Position numbers and translations under genes: made by a program
Shown here: positions 24,627 to 34,760 of the stretch, in pieces
Layout of the letters: every line of letters starts with the position of its first letter
Position numbering within the stretch: position 1 is the stretch's first letter
From: Betaproteobacteria bacterium UBA1934
Lineage (GTDB): Bacteria > Pseudomonadota > Gammaproteobacteria > Burkholderiales > Rhodocyclaceae
NCBI GenBank assembly: GCA_002337055.1
Contig: DDFG01000005.1
Location: 13,037-77,036, forward strand
Length of the DNA: 64,000 nt
Direction: 5' to 3'
The notes under the pieces: model-generated
Seen by the model: the letters and a program-made list of their open reading frames with translations, nothing else
Told to the model about the DNA's origin: nothing
The model's database searches: none

Positions 24627-24653
24627 ACAAAGCCGGCCGGATGCCGGCTTTGT
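24627..24653 (+). terminator. Original terminator of the tRNA-Leu gene
   Basis: ACAAAGCCGGC-CGGAT-GCCGGCTTTGT is an 11-bp perfect stem with an AT-rich tail, 8 bp after the CCA of the tRNA fragment. The intact tRNA-Leu at 16146 lacks such a hairpin. Confidence 0.85.
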
Positions 24654-24691
24654 TATTTGATCGGTTACCCCCGCCCCAAAAGGTCGTCACC

Positions 24692-25936
24692 ATGAAAAAA
24701 GTAGATGATTTCAGACTGAAATTCGGCCACAAGGAATACGTGCCGATCATGATTGGCGGCATGGGCGTCGACATCTCGACTTCCTCCCTGGCGCTGGAAG
24801 CGGCGCGACTGGGCGGCATCGGCCATATCTCGGATGCGATGATCAAGACGGTCAGCGACCGCCGCTATGACACCAGCTTCGTCAAGCAGAAGGCCCAGCT
24901 CTACAAGCACACGGCGGATTCCCCGAACAAGGCGGAAGTCCAGTTCAACCTCGGCCACGTCGAGGAAGCGACCCGGCTGCACGTCAGCAAGACCATGGAA
25001 GCCAAGCGCGGCGACGGTCTGGTGTTCGTGAACTGCATGGAAAAGCTGACCATGAACGCACCCAAGGAAACGCTGGCGGTACGCCTGCGCGCCGCGCTCG
25101 ATGCCGGCATCGACGGCATCACGCTGGCCGCCGGCCTGCATCTGGGCAGCTTTTCGCTGATCGAAAACCATGCGCGCTTCCGCGACGCCAAGCTGGGCAT
25201 CATCGTCTCCTCCCTGCGAGCCTTGCAGCTCTTCCTGAAGAAATCGATGCGCAGCAACCGCCTGCCCGATTACGTCGTGGTCGAAGGCCCGTTGGCCGGC
25301 GGGCACCTCGGTTTCGGCATGGACTGGGCAAAGTACGACCTCGCCACCATCGTGCGCGAAATCCGACAGTGGATGAAAGGTGAGCACATCGATATTCCGC
25401 TCGTGCCGGCCGGCGGCATTTTCACCGGCAGCGATGCCGCCGCTTTTCTGGAAGAAGGCGCTGGCGCCGTTCAGGTCGCCACCCGCTTCACGGTCACCGA
25501 GGAATGCGGCCTGCCCGATGCGGTCAAGCAGGAGTACTTCAAGGCCAGCGAAGACGACATCGAGGTCAACCAGATTTCGCCCACCGGCTATCCGATGCGC
25601 ATGTTGAAGAACAGCCCGGCCATCGGCGACGGCATTCGCCCGAACTGCGAATCCTACGGCTACCTGCTCGATGCCAATGGTAATTGCAGCTACATCACGT
25701 CATACAACCGCGAAGTGGCCGCCCACCCCGACGCCAAGCGGGTGCAGGTGTTCGACAAGACCTGTTTGTGCACCCAGATGCGCAATTTCAAATGCTGGAC
25801 CTGCGGTCACCTGACCTATCGTCTGAAAGACACGACCAAGAAGCTGACCGATGGCCTCTACCGTCTGCTGAGCGCCGAGCACGTCTTCAAGGATTACCAG
25901 TTCAGCACCGGCGGCAAAATCGCGCTGCCAGCCTAA
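24692..25936 (+). CDS. Nitronate monooxygenase / flavin-dependent oxidoreductase family
   Basis: A 414-residue TIM-barrel FMN enzyme of the 2-nitropropane dioxygenase family. The start PIMIGGMGVDISTSSLALEA is the phosphate-binding N-terminal strand region. VEGPLAGGHLGF, VPAGGIFTGSDAAAFLEEGA and GAVQVATRF build the FMN site. The C-terminal extension has several Cys (CLCTQ, CWTC) that could bind metal, a mark of the longer subgroup. Substrate unknown. The ATG at 24692 is used because an earlier one lies in the terminator hairpin. Confidence 0.82.
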   Translation: MKKVDDFRLKFGHKEYVPIMIGGMGVDISTSSLALEAARLGGIGHISDAMIKTVSDRRYDTSFVKQKAQLYKHTADSPNKAEVQFNLGHVEEATRLHVSKTMEAKRGDGLVFVNCMEKLTMNAPKETLAVRLRAALDAGIDGITLAAGLHLGSFSLIENHARFRDAKLGIIVSSLRALQLFLKKSMRSNRLPDYVVVEGPLAGGHLGFGMDWAKYDLATIVREIRQWMKGEHIDIPLVPAGGIFTGSDAAAFLEEGAGAVQVATRFTVTEECGLPDAVKQEYFKASEDDIEVNQISPTGYPMRMLKNSPAIGDGIRPNCESYGYLLDANGNCSYITSYNREVAAHPDAKRVQVFDKTCLCTQMRNFKCWTCGHLTYRLKDTTKKLTDGLYRLLSAEHVFKDYQFSTGGKIALPA

Positions 25937-26011
25937 GCGCCTCTCCAGACGCCACCTCAAACGCCTTGCAACCTTTCCGCGCCTCGCGGGTCGGATGCAG
26001 GGCGTTTGCCC

Positions 26012-27181
26012 ATGATCTTTCCACTACACGCTGTCCGCCCTGTGCCTGACAACGACCGCTTGCCCGGCCTCGATCTGCTGAGGAGCCTCGCCATTCTCTG
26101 GGTGATGCTCTTCCACTCCTTCCTGGTCGGCGGTCTGGGAGCGGACTGGGCGTGGCTGTCGCGCTTTGGCTGGATGGGCGTCGATCTCTTCTTCGTGCTC
26201 AGCGGTTTCCTAATCGGCGCGCAGGTGCTGACGCCGCTGGCGGAAGGCCAAGGTTTTTCCTGGGCCGATTTCTACCTGCGACGCGCCTTTCGCATCCTGC
26301 CTGCCTACTGGGTGGTGCTGGCACTGTATCTGCTCTGGCCGGCCTTCCGCGAGGCAACGGGCATGGAAGCCGGTTGGAAGTTCGCGCTCTTTCTCGTCAA
26401 TCTCGACATCGACTACCTGAAGAACACGGCGTTTTCCCATGCCTGGTCGCTGTGCGTCGAAGAGCATTTCTACTGGCTCTTTCCAATGGTTGCCGTGGCG
26501 CTGCTGCGTCGCCCGGCGCTGTGGAAGTTCGCGCTGGTCTGCGGCAGCCTGGTGGTGGCGGGTGTGCTGCTGCGCGCCGCAATCTGGCGCCACGGCATGG
26601 ACACGGACCCGGAATTTCTGCGCAACTGGTTCGTCGAGAATCTTTACTACCCGACCTGGACGCGCCTCGACGGCCTGCTCGCCGGTATCGCGCTCGCAGT
26701 ATGGAAGACACGGCGCCCGCAATCGTGGGCACGCGCCCGTCGTCATGCCAACCTCGCTCTGGCGGCCGGGTTGCTGACCATGGCCCTGGCCTTCTGGCTG
26801 TTCTGCGATCGCGTCGGCTTCGTCGCCAACACGCTCGGTTGGCCGGTACTCTCCACCGGACTCGCGCTACTCGTCTTTGCCGGCGCCGGCCGCAACAGCC
26901 TGATCGGGCGCTGGCAGATCCCGCTGGTCGGCTGGCTGGCGGCCATTTCGTACAGCCTCTATCTGGTGCACAAGGCGATCTACCATCTGGTTCAGGCCCG
27001 GTGGGGCGACGATCTGGCTGGAAGCGGCTGGCTGGCGTTTGCCGTCTATGGCGCGACGGCGGTCGCGGGTGGCGCCCTGCTCCACTACGGTGTGGAAAAG
27101 CCCGGCCTGGCGCTCAGGCAACGCCTGCTGCGCGCGCTGAAAGCGAACACCCCGGCAGCGACCGTACAGGGCATCTCCTAG
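26012..27181 (+). CDS. Acyltransferase 3 family membrane protein (OafA/YrhL type)
   Basis: A 389-residue inner-membrane protein with about 10 hydrophobic helices. N-terminal RLPGLDLLRSLAILWVMLFH has the catalytic His, and FGWMGVDLFFVLSGFLIG followed by FYLRRAFRILPAYW gives the family RxxR pattern. Such enzymes O-acetylate or acylate surface sugars. The start is the ATG at 26012; a TTG two codons earlier is possible. It converges on the efflux operon with a 4-bp overlap of stops, so no separate terminator is present. Confidence 0.88.
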   Translation: MIFPLHAVRPVPDNDRLPGLDLLRSLAILWVMLFHSFLVGGLGADWAWLSRFGWMGVDLFFVLSGFLIGAQVLTPLAEGQGFSWADFYLRRAFRILPAYWVVLALYLLWPAFREATGMEAGWKFALFLVNLDIDYLKNTAFSHAWSLCVEEHFYWLFPMVAVALLRRPALWKFALVCGSLVVAGVLLRAAIWRHGMDTDPEFLRNWFVENLYYPTWTRLDGLLAGIALAVWKTRRPQSWARARRHANLALAAGLLTMALAFWLFCDRVGFVANTLGWPVLSTGLALLVFAGAGRNSLIGRWQIPLVGWLAAISYSLYLVHKAIYHLVQARWGDDLAGSGWLAFAVYGATAVAGGALLHYGVEKPGLALRQRLLRALKANTPAATVQGIS

Positions 27182-28605
27182 CGCGACCATCCTCCACCCA
27201 ACGCCTTCTGCAACGCCACGCTGGCTTGCAGGCGCCGGTTCTGCACATCGAGCAGCGTGCGTTCGGCCGTGTAGGCCGCCGTTTGCGCGGTCAATACGTT
27301 GAGGTAGGGCACAACACCCGCGTCATACTGATTCTCGACAATCCGCTGGGCCTCCTTCGCCGCTGCGGTTGCGGCTTGCTGATGCGCCTCCTCCTCGCCC
27401 AGCCAGCGCAGCGCAGCAAGATTGTCTTCGACTTCCTGAAAGGCGGTCAAGACGGTTTGCCGGTAGGCAGCGACCGTCTTTTCCCAGCCGGCCGTCGCCT
27501 GCGCTTTCTGCGCCGACCGCGCGCCGGCGTCGAACAGCGTTAGCGCCAGACTCGGGCCGAAGGACCAGAAACGGTTCGGGGCCGCAATCAAGCCAGTGAA
27601 AGAGCCGTTCTGATACCCACCGCTCCCGGCGAAACTGAGGGTCGGGAAAAACGCGGCCTGCGCCACGCCGATCTGGGCGTTGGCGGCTTCCACCCGTCGT
27701 TCCGCCGCAGCGATGTCGGGCCGTCGCTCAAGCAGCGCCGCCGGCAACAACGCCGGAATGGCAGGCAAGGCGGGTAGACGCGGCGCCGCTTCAGGCAACT
27801 GGAGGTTGGCCGACGGCTGCCCCAGCAACACGGCCAGGGCGTGCTCGATCTGAGCGCCGCTCAGGCGGGTCTCTGCCAGTTGCGCTTCGGCCGATTTCAA
27901 CTGCGTCTCCGCTTGCAGAACATCGGCCCGGCCGACGGTACCGACTTCGAAGCGATTGCGGGTGATTTCCAGACTGCGCCGATAGGCCGCGACGGTGTTT
28001 TCCAGCAACTGCCGCTGGCGGGCGTTGGTCTGGCGCTGAAACCAGCTCTGTGCCAGGGTGGCCTGTGCCGACAGCAGCGCTGCCTGCAAATCGGCCGCAC
28101 TGGCCGCCGCCGAGGCATCACCGGCTTCGGCCGCGCGGCGCAGACGTCCCCAGACATCAACCTCCCAGCTTGTCGACAAGCCGGCCTTGTCGGTTTCGCG
28201 GATGACGGTGGCCGCAGTGGCCGCGCTCCCGCTCGCGCCCGCCGTCGCGCTCCGCCCCCGGCTGCTGCCGGCATTGCCCGACAGACTGGGGAAGAAGCCG
28301 GCCCGTGCGGCGTCGAGCGCGGCGCTTGCCTGACGATAGGCTGCCTCGGCCTGTTTGACGTTCTGGTTATCGAGCGCCAACCGGGGCATCAGGGTACTGA
28401 GCGCATCGTCGCCGTAAGCTCGCCACCAATCGCCGGGCGCCTGAGCGTCTTGCGGCGCGGCGGGCTTCCAGTCGCCGTCTTCCTTGAAATTTTCAGGAAC
28501 GGTCATGGCCGGACGTTCATAGTCGGGGCCGACCGCGCAACCGGCAAAGAGTGTGGTCGCGGCCAGCGCCAGAGGAAGAAGTCGCAAGGTTTTCATGTCG
28601 GGCAT
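27178..28605 (-). CDS. RND efflux outer-membrane lipoprotein (NodT/OprM family)
   Basis: A 475-residue TolC-like channel subunit. The lipoprotein signal ATTLFAGCAVGPDYERP places the lipid-modified Cys at about 23. Two outer-membrane-efflux repeats follow, with LTAQTAAYTAERTLLDVQNR near the C-terminus and the helical-barrel heptads typical of OprM. It overlaps the 3' end of the second RND pump gene by 13 bp and is the last gene of the operon. Confidence 0.92.
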   Translation of the reverse strand: MPDMKTLRLLPLALAATTLFAGCAVGPDYERPAMTVPENFKEDGDWKPAAPQDAQAPGDWWRAYGDDALSTLMPRLALDNQNVKQAEAAYRQASAALDAARAGFFPSLSGNAGSSRGRSATAGASGSAATAATVIRETDKAGLSTSWEVDVWGRLRRAAEAGDASAAASAADLQAALLSAQATLAQSWFQRQTNARQRQLLENTVAAYRRSLEITRNRFEVGTVGRADVLQAETQLKSAEAQLAETRLSGAQIEHALAVLLGQPSANLQLPEAAPRLPALPAIPALLPAALLERRPDIAAAERRVEAANAQIGVAQAAFFPTLSFAGSGGYQNGSFTGLIAAPNRFWSFGPSLALTLFDAGARSAQKAQATAGWEKTVAAYRQTVLTAFQEVEDNLAALRWLGEEEAHQQAATAAAKEAQRIVENQYDAGVVPYLNVLTAQTAAYTAERTLLDVQNRRLQASVALQKALGGGWSR

Positions 28606-31600
28606 TCCACGGATTTCCGCCGTTTACGCAAACTCCAGAGGCGGAAACGGTCGAGGTAGAGATAGACCACCGGGGTGGTGTAGAGCGTCAGAAGCTGGCT
28701 GAATATCAGACCGCCGACCACCGCGATGCCCAGCGGCTGACGCAGCTCGGCGCCATCTCCGGCGCTGATTACCAGTGGCAGGGCGCCAAACAGCGCCGCC
28801 AGCGTGGTCATCATGATCGGCCTCAGACGCAGCAGGCAGGCGCGGCGGATCGCCTCGCGCGGCTCGATGCCGTCGCGCCGTTCGATTTCGAGGGCAACGT
28901 CGATCATCATGATGGCGTTTTTCTTGACGATGCCGATCAGCAGAATGATCCCGATAAAGGCAATGATCGACAGCTCGCTGCCAAAGGCCATCAGCCCGAG
29001 CAGCGCGCCGACACCCGCCGAGGGCAGTGTCGACAGGATGGTCAGCGGATGAATCAGGCTCTCGTACAATATGCCGAGCACCAGATAGATGGCGATCAGC
29101 GCCGCCAGAATCAGCAGGGGCTGGGTCGACAGGGAATCCTGGAAGGCTTTGGCGGCGCCCTGGAAGTTGCCCTGTACGGTCGACGGCACACCAATGCCAT
29201 CCATCGCTTGTTTGATCGCGGCCGTCGCATCGGAAAGCGACACACCGACCGGCAGATTGAAGGAAATGGTCGAGGCGGCGAACTGCCCCTGGTGATTGAC
29301 CGCCAACGGGGTTGAGGTGATTTCCCATCGCGAAAACGCCGACAGCGGCACTGTCTGCCCGGCAGGGCCAACCACGAAGAGCTGATCGAGAATGGTCGGG
29401 CTTTGCCAGAAAGGCGGCGCCGCTTCCAGCACAACGCGATACTGATTGAGCGGGTGATAGATGGTCGACACCTGCCGCTGCCCGAACAGGTCATTCAACG
29501 TGGCATCGATCAGGCGCGTGTTCAGTCCCAGCCGCGCCACCGCCTCGCGGTCGATGACCAGCGAGGTTTGCAAACCTTTGTCCTGCGCGTCGGTATTGAC
29601 GTCCACCAGTTCGGGCAACTGGCTCATCGCCTTTCTCACCGCGGGTTCCCACTTGCGCAGTTCCTCGATATCGTCGGCGAGCAGGGTGTATTGGTACTGG
29701 GCGTTGCCCATACGGCCACCGATGCGGATATCCTGCGCCGATTGCAGATACAGGGTCGCGCCCGGTTCTCGCGCCAGCTTGCCGCGCAGGCGACCGATGA
29801 TCTTGTCGGCGGAAAGGTAATCGCGCTCGGCCAGTGGCTTCAGCGCAATGAACATGTTGCCGCTGTTGCGTTGGCCGCCGCCGGTGAATCCGACCACGGT
29901 CGCCACGGCCGGGTCCTGCCCGACGATGTCGACAAAGGCAGCCAGTTTGGAGCGCATGGCCTGGAACGAGATTGCCTGATCCGCCTGAATCATGCCCATG
30001 ATGCGGCCGGTATCCTGCTGCGGGAAAAAGCCCTTGGGCACGGCGCCGTAGAGCCAGATGTTGGCGGCAATGGTCAGCGCAAGGGCCAGCATCGTCGTCT
30101 TGCCGTGCGCCAGCGCCCAATCGAGCGAGCGCGCATAACCGCGCACAAACCAGGCGCCGAAGCGTTCGAGCCGGCCGGGATCGCGCTCGGGACGCGGCTT
30201 GAGCAGGCGCGCGCACATCATCGGCGTGGTGGTCAGCGACACCACCAGCGACACCAGAATGGCCGCCGACAGGGTAAAGGCAAATTCACGGAAAAGGCGG
30301 CCGATGATACCGCCCATCAGCAGAATAGGCAGGAAGACGGCGATCAGCGACAGGCTCATCGAGACCACTGTAAACCCCACCTCGCGCACCCCGGCCAGCG
30401 CCGCCGGGAACGGCGCCTCGCCCGCTTCGATACGGCGCGAGATGTTTTCCAGCACCACCACTGCGTCGTCGACGACGAACCCGGTGGCGATGGTCAGCGC
30501 CATCAGCGACAGGTTGTTCAGCGAGAACCCGGCCAGATACATGATGGCGAAGGTGCCGAGCAGCGACACCGGCACCGCCACGCTGGGAATCAGCGCAGCA
30601 CGGCCATTGCGCAGGAACAGGAAGACCACCATGACCACTAGCGCCACGGCGATGACCAGGGTTCGCTCCACCTCGCGCAACGAGGCACGGATGGTCGGCG
30701 TGCGGTCCATCGAGACATCGAGATCGATGGCGGCGGGAATGGCGGCGCGCAGCATCGGCAGCAACTGATAGACGCGGTCTACCGTTTCAATAATGTTGGC
30801 ACCCGGTTGGCGGTTGAGGATCAGCATCACCGCCGGCTTGCCGTTGGCGAGGCCCGCATTTCTGACGTCCTGCACCGAATCTTCGACCTTGGCGACATCG
30901 GCCAGTCGCACCGCCGCGCCATTCTTCCACGAGACAATCAGCGGCGCGTAGTCTGCGGCGCGCGTCGCCTGGTCGTTGGCATGCAGTTGCCAGCGTTTTT
31001 CAGCCTCCTCCACCGCGCCCTTGGGCCGGTTGACGTTGGTGGCCGCAATCGCCGTGCGAACCTCTTCGACGCCGATACCGTTCCTGGTCAGCGCCTGCGG
31101 ATCGAGTTCGACCCGCACCGCCGGCAGCGAGCCGCCACCGACCGTCACCTGCCCAATACCCGGCACCTGCGATATTTTTTGCGCCAGCACGGTCGAGGCC
31201 ACGTCGTACATCTGGCCGCGCGTCATCGCCTCCGAGGTCATCGCCAGGATCATGATCGGCGCGTCGGCCGGGTTGACCTTGCGATACAGCGGATTGCTCG
31301 GCATCCCGGTCGGCAGCAGCGTCCGTGCCGCATTCAGCGCCGCCTGCACATCGCGCGCGGCGCCGTCGATATTGCGCGAGAGGTCGAATTGCAGCGTGAT
31401 GCGGGTATTGCCGAGCGAGCTCGACGAGGTGATTTCAGTCACCCCGGCGATGGTGCCGAGCGAACGTTCGAGCGGCGTCGCCACCGTCGCCGCCATGGTT
31501 TCCGGGCTGGCGCCGGGTAGCGACGCGGTGACCGAAATGGTCGGAAAATCCACCTGCGGCAACGGCGACACCGGCAACAGGCGAAAGGCGAGCACACCAA

Positions 31601-31667
31601 CCAGCGCTATGCCGATGGTCAGCAGCGTGGTCGCCACCGGCCGGTGGATGAAGGCGCCCAAACTCAT
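28593..31667 (-). CDS. RND efflux pump, MdtC-like
   Basis: A 1024-residue inner-membrane proton-driven exporter with 12 helices and two large periplasmic loops. N-terminal FIHRPVATTLLTIGIALVGV and the FLPILLMGGIIGRLFREFA segment are typical. TM4 FVVDDAVVVLENI carries the proton-relay Asp pair. Its ATG overlaps the stop of the first pump gene (ATGA), and it pairs with it to form the MdtBC-type heterotrimer. Drug, metal and bile-salt export are all possible for the family. Confidence 0.92.
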   Translation of the reverse strand: MSLGAFIHRPVATTLLTIGIALVGVLAFRLLPVSPLPQVDFPTISVTASLPGASPETMAATVATPLERSLGTIAGVTEITSSSSLGNTRITLQFDLSRNIDGAARDVQAALNAARTLLPTGMPSNPLYRKVNPADAPIMILAMTSEAMTRGQMYDVASTVLAQKISQVPGIGQVTVGGGSLPAVRVELDPQALTRNGIGVEEVRTAIAATNVNRPKGAVEEAEKRWQLHANDQATRAADYAPLIVSWKNGAAVRLADVAKVEDSVQDVRNAGLANGKPAVMLILNRQPGANIIETVDRVYQLLPMLRAAIPAAIDLDVSMDRTPTIRASLREVERTLVIAVALVVMVVFLFLRNGRAALIPSVAVPVSLLGTFAIMYLAGFSLNNLSLMALTIATGFVVDDAVVVLENISRRIEAGEAPFPAALAGVREVGFTVVSMSLSLIAVFLPILLMGGIIGRLFREFAFTLSAAILVSLVVSLTTTPMMCARLLKPRPERDPGRLERFGAWFVRGYARSLDWALAHGKTTMLALALTIAANIWLYGAVPKGFFPQQDTGRIMGMIQADQAISFQAMRSKLAAFVDIVGQDPAVATVVGFTGGGQRNSGNMFIALKPLAERDYLSADKIIGRLRGKLAREPGATLYLQSAQDIRIGGRMGNAQYQYTLLADDIEELRKWEPAVRKAMSQLPELVDVNTDAQDKGLQTSLVIDREAVARLGLNTRLIDATLNDLFGQRQVSTIYHPLNQYRVVLEAAPPFWQSPTILDQLFVVGPAGQTVPLSAFSRWEITSTPLAVNHQGQFAASTISFNLPVGVSLSDATAAIKQAMDGIGVPSTVQGNFQGAAKAFQDSLSTQPLLILAALIAIYLVLGILYESLIHPLTILSTLPSAGVGALLGLMAFGSELSIIAFIGIILLIGIVKKNAIMMIDVALEIERRDGIEPREAIRRACLLRLRPIMMTTLAALFGALPLVISAGDGAELRQPLGIAVVGGLIFSQLLTLYTTPVVYLYLDRFRLWSLRKRRKSVECPT

Positions 31668-34600
31668 GTCTCGGGCGGCTCCTCGCCCTTGAGACGGCGC
31701 GCCAGCCGGTCGAATGCCAGATAGATGACCGGGGTGGTGAAGAGCGTTAACACCTGACTGACCAGCAGGCCGCCGACCATGGTGATGCCGAGCGGCTGGC
31801 GCAGCTCGGAACCGACCCCCTGGCCGAGCATCAACGGCAGGGCTGCAAATAGCGCCGCGAAGGTGGTCATCAGAATGGGCCGCAGACGCAGCAGACAGGC
31901 TTCGTAAATCGCTTCGCGCGGCGGTCTGCCCTGCTCGCGCTCGGCCGCCAGCGCGAAGTCGACCATCATGATGGCGTTCTTCTTGACGATACCGATCAGC
32001 AGGATGATGCCGATCACCGCAATGACGCCCAATTCGCGCCCGGAGACCAGCAGGGCGAGCAAGGCGCCGACGCCGGCCGAGGGCAGCGTCGAGAGGATGG
32101 TGACCGGATGGATATAGCTCTCGTAGAGCACGCCAAGCACGATGTACATGGTGACGATGGCGGCGATGATCAGCCAGACCATGTTCGACAACGAGCCCTG
32201 GAAGGCCTGCGCCGTGCCCTGGAAGCTGGTCTTCATGCCTGCCGGCAGATCGAGCGCGTCGGCTTCGGCACGGATCGCCTCCACCGCGTCGCCCAGCGCT
32301 ACGCCCGGCGCCAGGTTAAAGGAGATGGTGACCGCCGGGAACTGACCGCTGTGATTGACCGCCAGGCTGGCGCGCCGCTCGCTGATCCGCGCCACGGCGG
32401 CCAGCGGCACCCGCCCGCCGGAAGCGGAAACGAGATAGATACCCTCCAGCGCCTGCGGGCCGATCTGGAATTCCGGCTTCACTTCCAGCACTACCCGGTA
32501 GAGATTGGATTGCGTGAAGATGGTCGAGACGAGACGCTGGCCGAAGGCGTTGTACAAGGCGTTGTCGATGGTGCTGACGGTCACCCCGAGCCGGCCCGCC
32601 GCGTCGCGGTCGATATCGACATAGGCTTGCAGGCCGTCGGTCTGCTGGTCGCTGGCGAGGTCGGCCAGTTGCGGCAGTTTGTGCAGGCGCTCCAGCAGGC
32701 GCGGTGCGGTTTGCGAGAGTTCGTCCGGATTGGCGTGCTCCAGCGTGAACTGGTATTGCGTCCGGCTCACCCGGCTGTCGATGGTCAGATCCTGCACCGG
32801 CTGCATGTACATGGCGATACCCGGCACCTGCGCCACCTTGTCCTGCAAGCGGCGGATAACGCCGCTGGCGTCGCGGTCGCGCTTGGCCTTGGACTTCAGG
32901 TTGATCAGCATGCGACCAGCATTGAGGGTCGCATTGGCGCCGTCGACCCCGATAAAGGAAGAGACACTCTCGACTGCTGCGTCTTGCAGCACCACCTCGG
33001 CCAGGGCCCGCTGCCGTTCGTTCATGGCGGCGAACGAGACCGACTGCGGCGCTTCGGTCACTGCCTGGATGGCGCCGGTATCCTGCACTGGGAAGAAACC
33101 CTTGGGTACAAAGATGTAGAGCAGCACCGTCAGCACCAGCGTGCCGATGGCCACCCACAGCGTTGCGCGCTGGCGATCGAGCACCCAGTTCAGCGCCTCG
33201 CCGTAGCGGGCGATCAGACGCTCGAAGAAGTCATGGCTGGCGCGGGCGAAGCGGCTTTCCTGCTCGGCCGGCTGATGCCTGAGCAGGCGCGCGCACATCA
33301 TCGGCGTCAGGGTCAGCGAGACCACCGCCGAAATCAGAATGGAGACGGCCAGCGTGATGGCGAACTCGTGGAACAGACGGCCGACCACATCGCCCATGAA
33401 GAGCAGCGGGATCAGCACCGCGATCAGCGAGAAGGTCAGCGAGATGATGGTGAAACCGATCTGCCCGGCGCCTTTCAGCGCAGCCTGCAAGGGCGGCTCG
33501 CCCTCTTCGACGTAGCGGGCAATGTTCTCGATCATCACGATGGCGTCATCGACTACAAAGCCGGTGGCAATCACCAGTGCCATCAGGGTCAGGTTGTTGA
33601 TCGAGAAGCCGGTCAGGAACATGATCCCGAAGGTGCCGACCAGCGACAGCGGTACCGCGACGCTGGGAATAACCGTCGCAGGCAGGTTACGGAGAAACAG
33701 GAAAATGACCAGCACAACCAGCACGATGGCCGAGACCAGCTCGGTGCGAACATCGTCGATGGCGGCGCGGATGGTCACCGTGCGGTCGGTGAGCAACTGC
33801 ACATCTATCGAGCCGGGCAGCGTGGCCTGCAACTGCGGCAAGAGCCTCTTGATGCGATCGACCGTCTCGATAACGTTGGCGCCCGGCTGACGCTGAATGT
33901 TCAGGATCACCGCCGGCTGCAGATCGGCCCACGCGGCGAGACGGTCGTTCTCGGCGCCGTCGATCACATCGGCGATGTCGCCGATGCGGATGGGCGCGCC
34001 ATTCTTCCAGGCGATGATCAGCGACTTGTATTCGTCCGGCGAGCGCAGCTGATCGTTAGCATCGATGGTCGAGGCACGCGCCGGGCCGTCGAAGCTGCCC
34101 TTGGCCATGTTGACATTGGCAGCGGCGATGGTGGTGCGCAAGTCCTCCAGATTCAGCCCGTTCGCCGCCAGCGCGCGCGGATTGGCCTGAATGCGGACGG
34201 CAGGCCGTTGACCGCCCGCAATGCTGACCAACCCGACGCCCGGCAGTTGCGACAATTTCTGCGCCAAACGCGTGTCGACGAAATCCTGCACCTTGGGCAG
34301 CGGCAGCGATTTCGACGTGATCGCCAGCGTCACGATGGGCGCATCGGCGGGATTGACCTTGCTGTAGATCGGCGGCATCGGCAGATCGGTCGGCAAAAAG
34401 CTGTTCGCGGCGTTGATACTTGCCTGCACCTGCTGTTCGGCGATGTCGAGCGCCAGATCGAGCTCGAATTGCAGAGTGATGACCGAAGCGCCGGCCGAAC
34501 TCGTCGACAGCATCTGCTTCAGCCCTGGCATTTGCCCGAACTGGCGTTCAAGCGGCGCGGTGATCGAGGCGGTCGTCACTTCGGGGCTGGCGCCCGGATA

Positions 34601-34750
34601 GAGCGTTGTCACCTGGATGGTCGGGTAATCGACCTGCGGCAGCGCCGACACCGGCAGGAAGCGGTAAGCGAGCAGACCAGCCAGCAAAATGGCGAGCATC
34701 AGCAGCGAAGTCGCCACCGGCCGCAGAATGAAAAGACGCGAGGGATTCAT
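31664..34750 (-). CDS. RND efflux pump, MdtB-like
   Basis: A 1028-residue inner-membrane RND transporter with the same organisation as its neighbour. It starts MNPSRLFILRPVATSLLMLA and has FVVDDAIVMIENIARYVEEG with the essential Asp pair in TM4 and the FMGDVVGRLFHEFA segment. Two RND genes in tandem behind one adaptor is the MdtABC arrangement, in which the pumps form a mixed trimer. The adaptor gene ends 10 bp upstream. Confidence 0.92.
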   Translation of the reverse strand: MNPSRLFILRPVATSLLMLAILLAGLLAYRFLPVSALPQVDYPTIQVTTLYPGASPEVTTASITAPLERQFGQMPGLKQMLSTSSAGASVITLQFELDLALDIAEQQVQASINAANSFLPTDLPMPPIYSKVNPADAPIVTLAITSKSLPLPKVQDFVDTRLAQKLSQLPGVGLVSIAGGQRPAVRIQANPRALAANGLNLEDLRTTIAAANVNMAKGSFDGPARASTIDANDQLRSPDEYKSLIIAWKNGAPIRIGDIADVIDGAENDRLAAWADLQPAVILNIQRQPGANVIETVDRIKRLLPQLQATLPGSIDVQLLTDRTVTIRAAIDDVRTELVSAIVLVVLVIFLFLRNLPATVIPSVAVPLSLVGTFGIMFLTGFSINNLTLMALVIATGFVVDDAIVMIENIARYVEEGEPPLQAALKGAGQIGFTIISLTFSLIAVLIPLLFMGDVVGRLFHEFAITLAVSILISAVVSLTLTPMMCARLLRHQPAEQESRFARASHDFFERLIARYGEALNWVLDRQRATLWVAIGTLVLTVLLYIFVPKGFFPVQDTGAIQAVTEAPQSVSFAAMNERQRALAEVVLQDAAVESVSSFIGVDGANATLNAGRMLINLKSKAKRDRDASGVIRRLQDKVAQVPGIAMYMQPVQDLTIDSRVSRTQYQFTLEHANPDELSQTAPRLLERLHKLPQLADLASDQQTDGLQAYVDIDRDAAGRLGVTVSTIDNALYNAFGQRLVSTIFTQSNLYRVVLEVKPEFQIGPQALEGIYLVSASGGRVPLAAVARISERRASLAVNHSGQFPAVTISFNLAPGVALGDAVEAIRAEADALDLPAGMKTSFQGTAQAFQGSLSNMVWLIIAAIVTMYIVLGVLYESYIHPVTILSTLPSAGVGALLALLVSGRELGVIAVIGIILLIGIVKKNAIMMVDFALAAEREQGRPPREAIYEACLLRLRPILMTTFAALFAALPLMLGQGVGSELRQPLGITMVGGLLVSQVLTLFTTPVIYLAFDRLARRLKGEEPPET

Positions 34751-34760
34751 ACCGCCGCCC

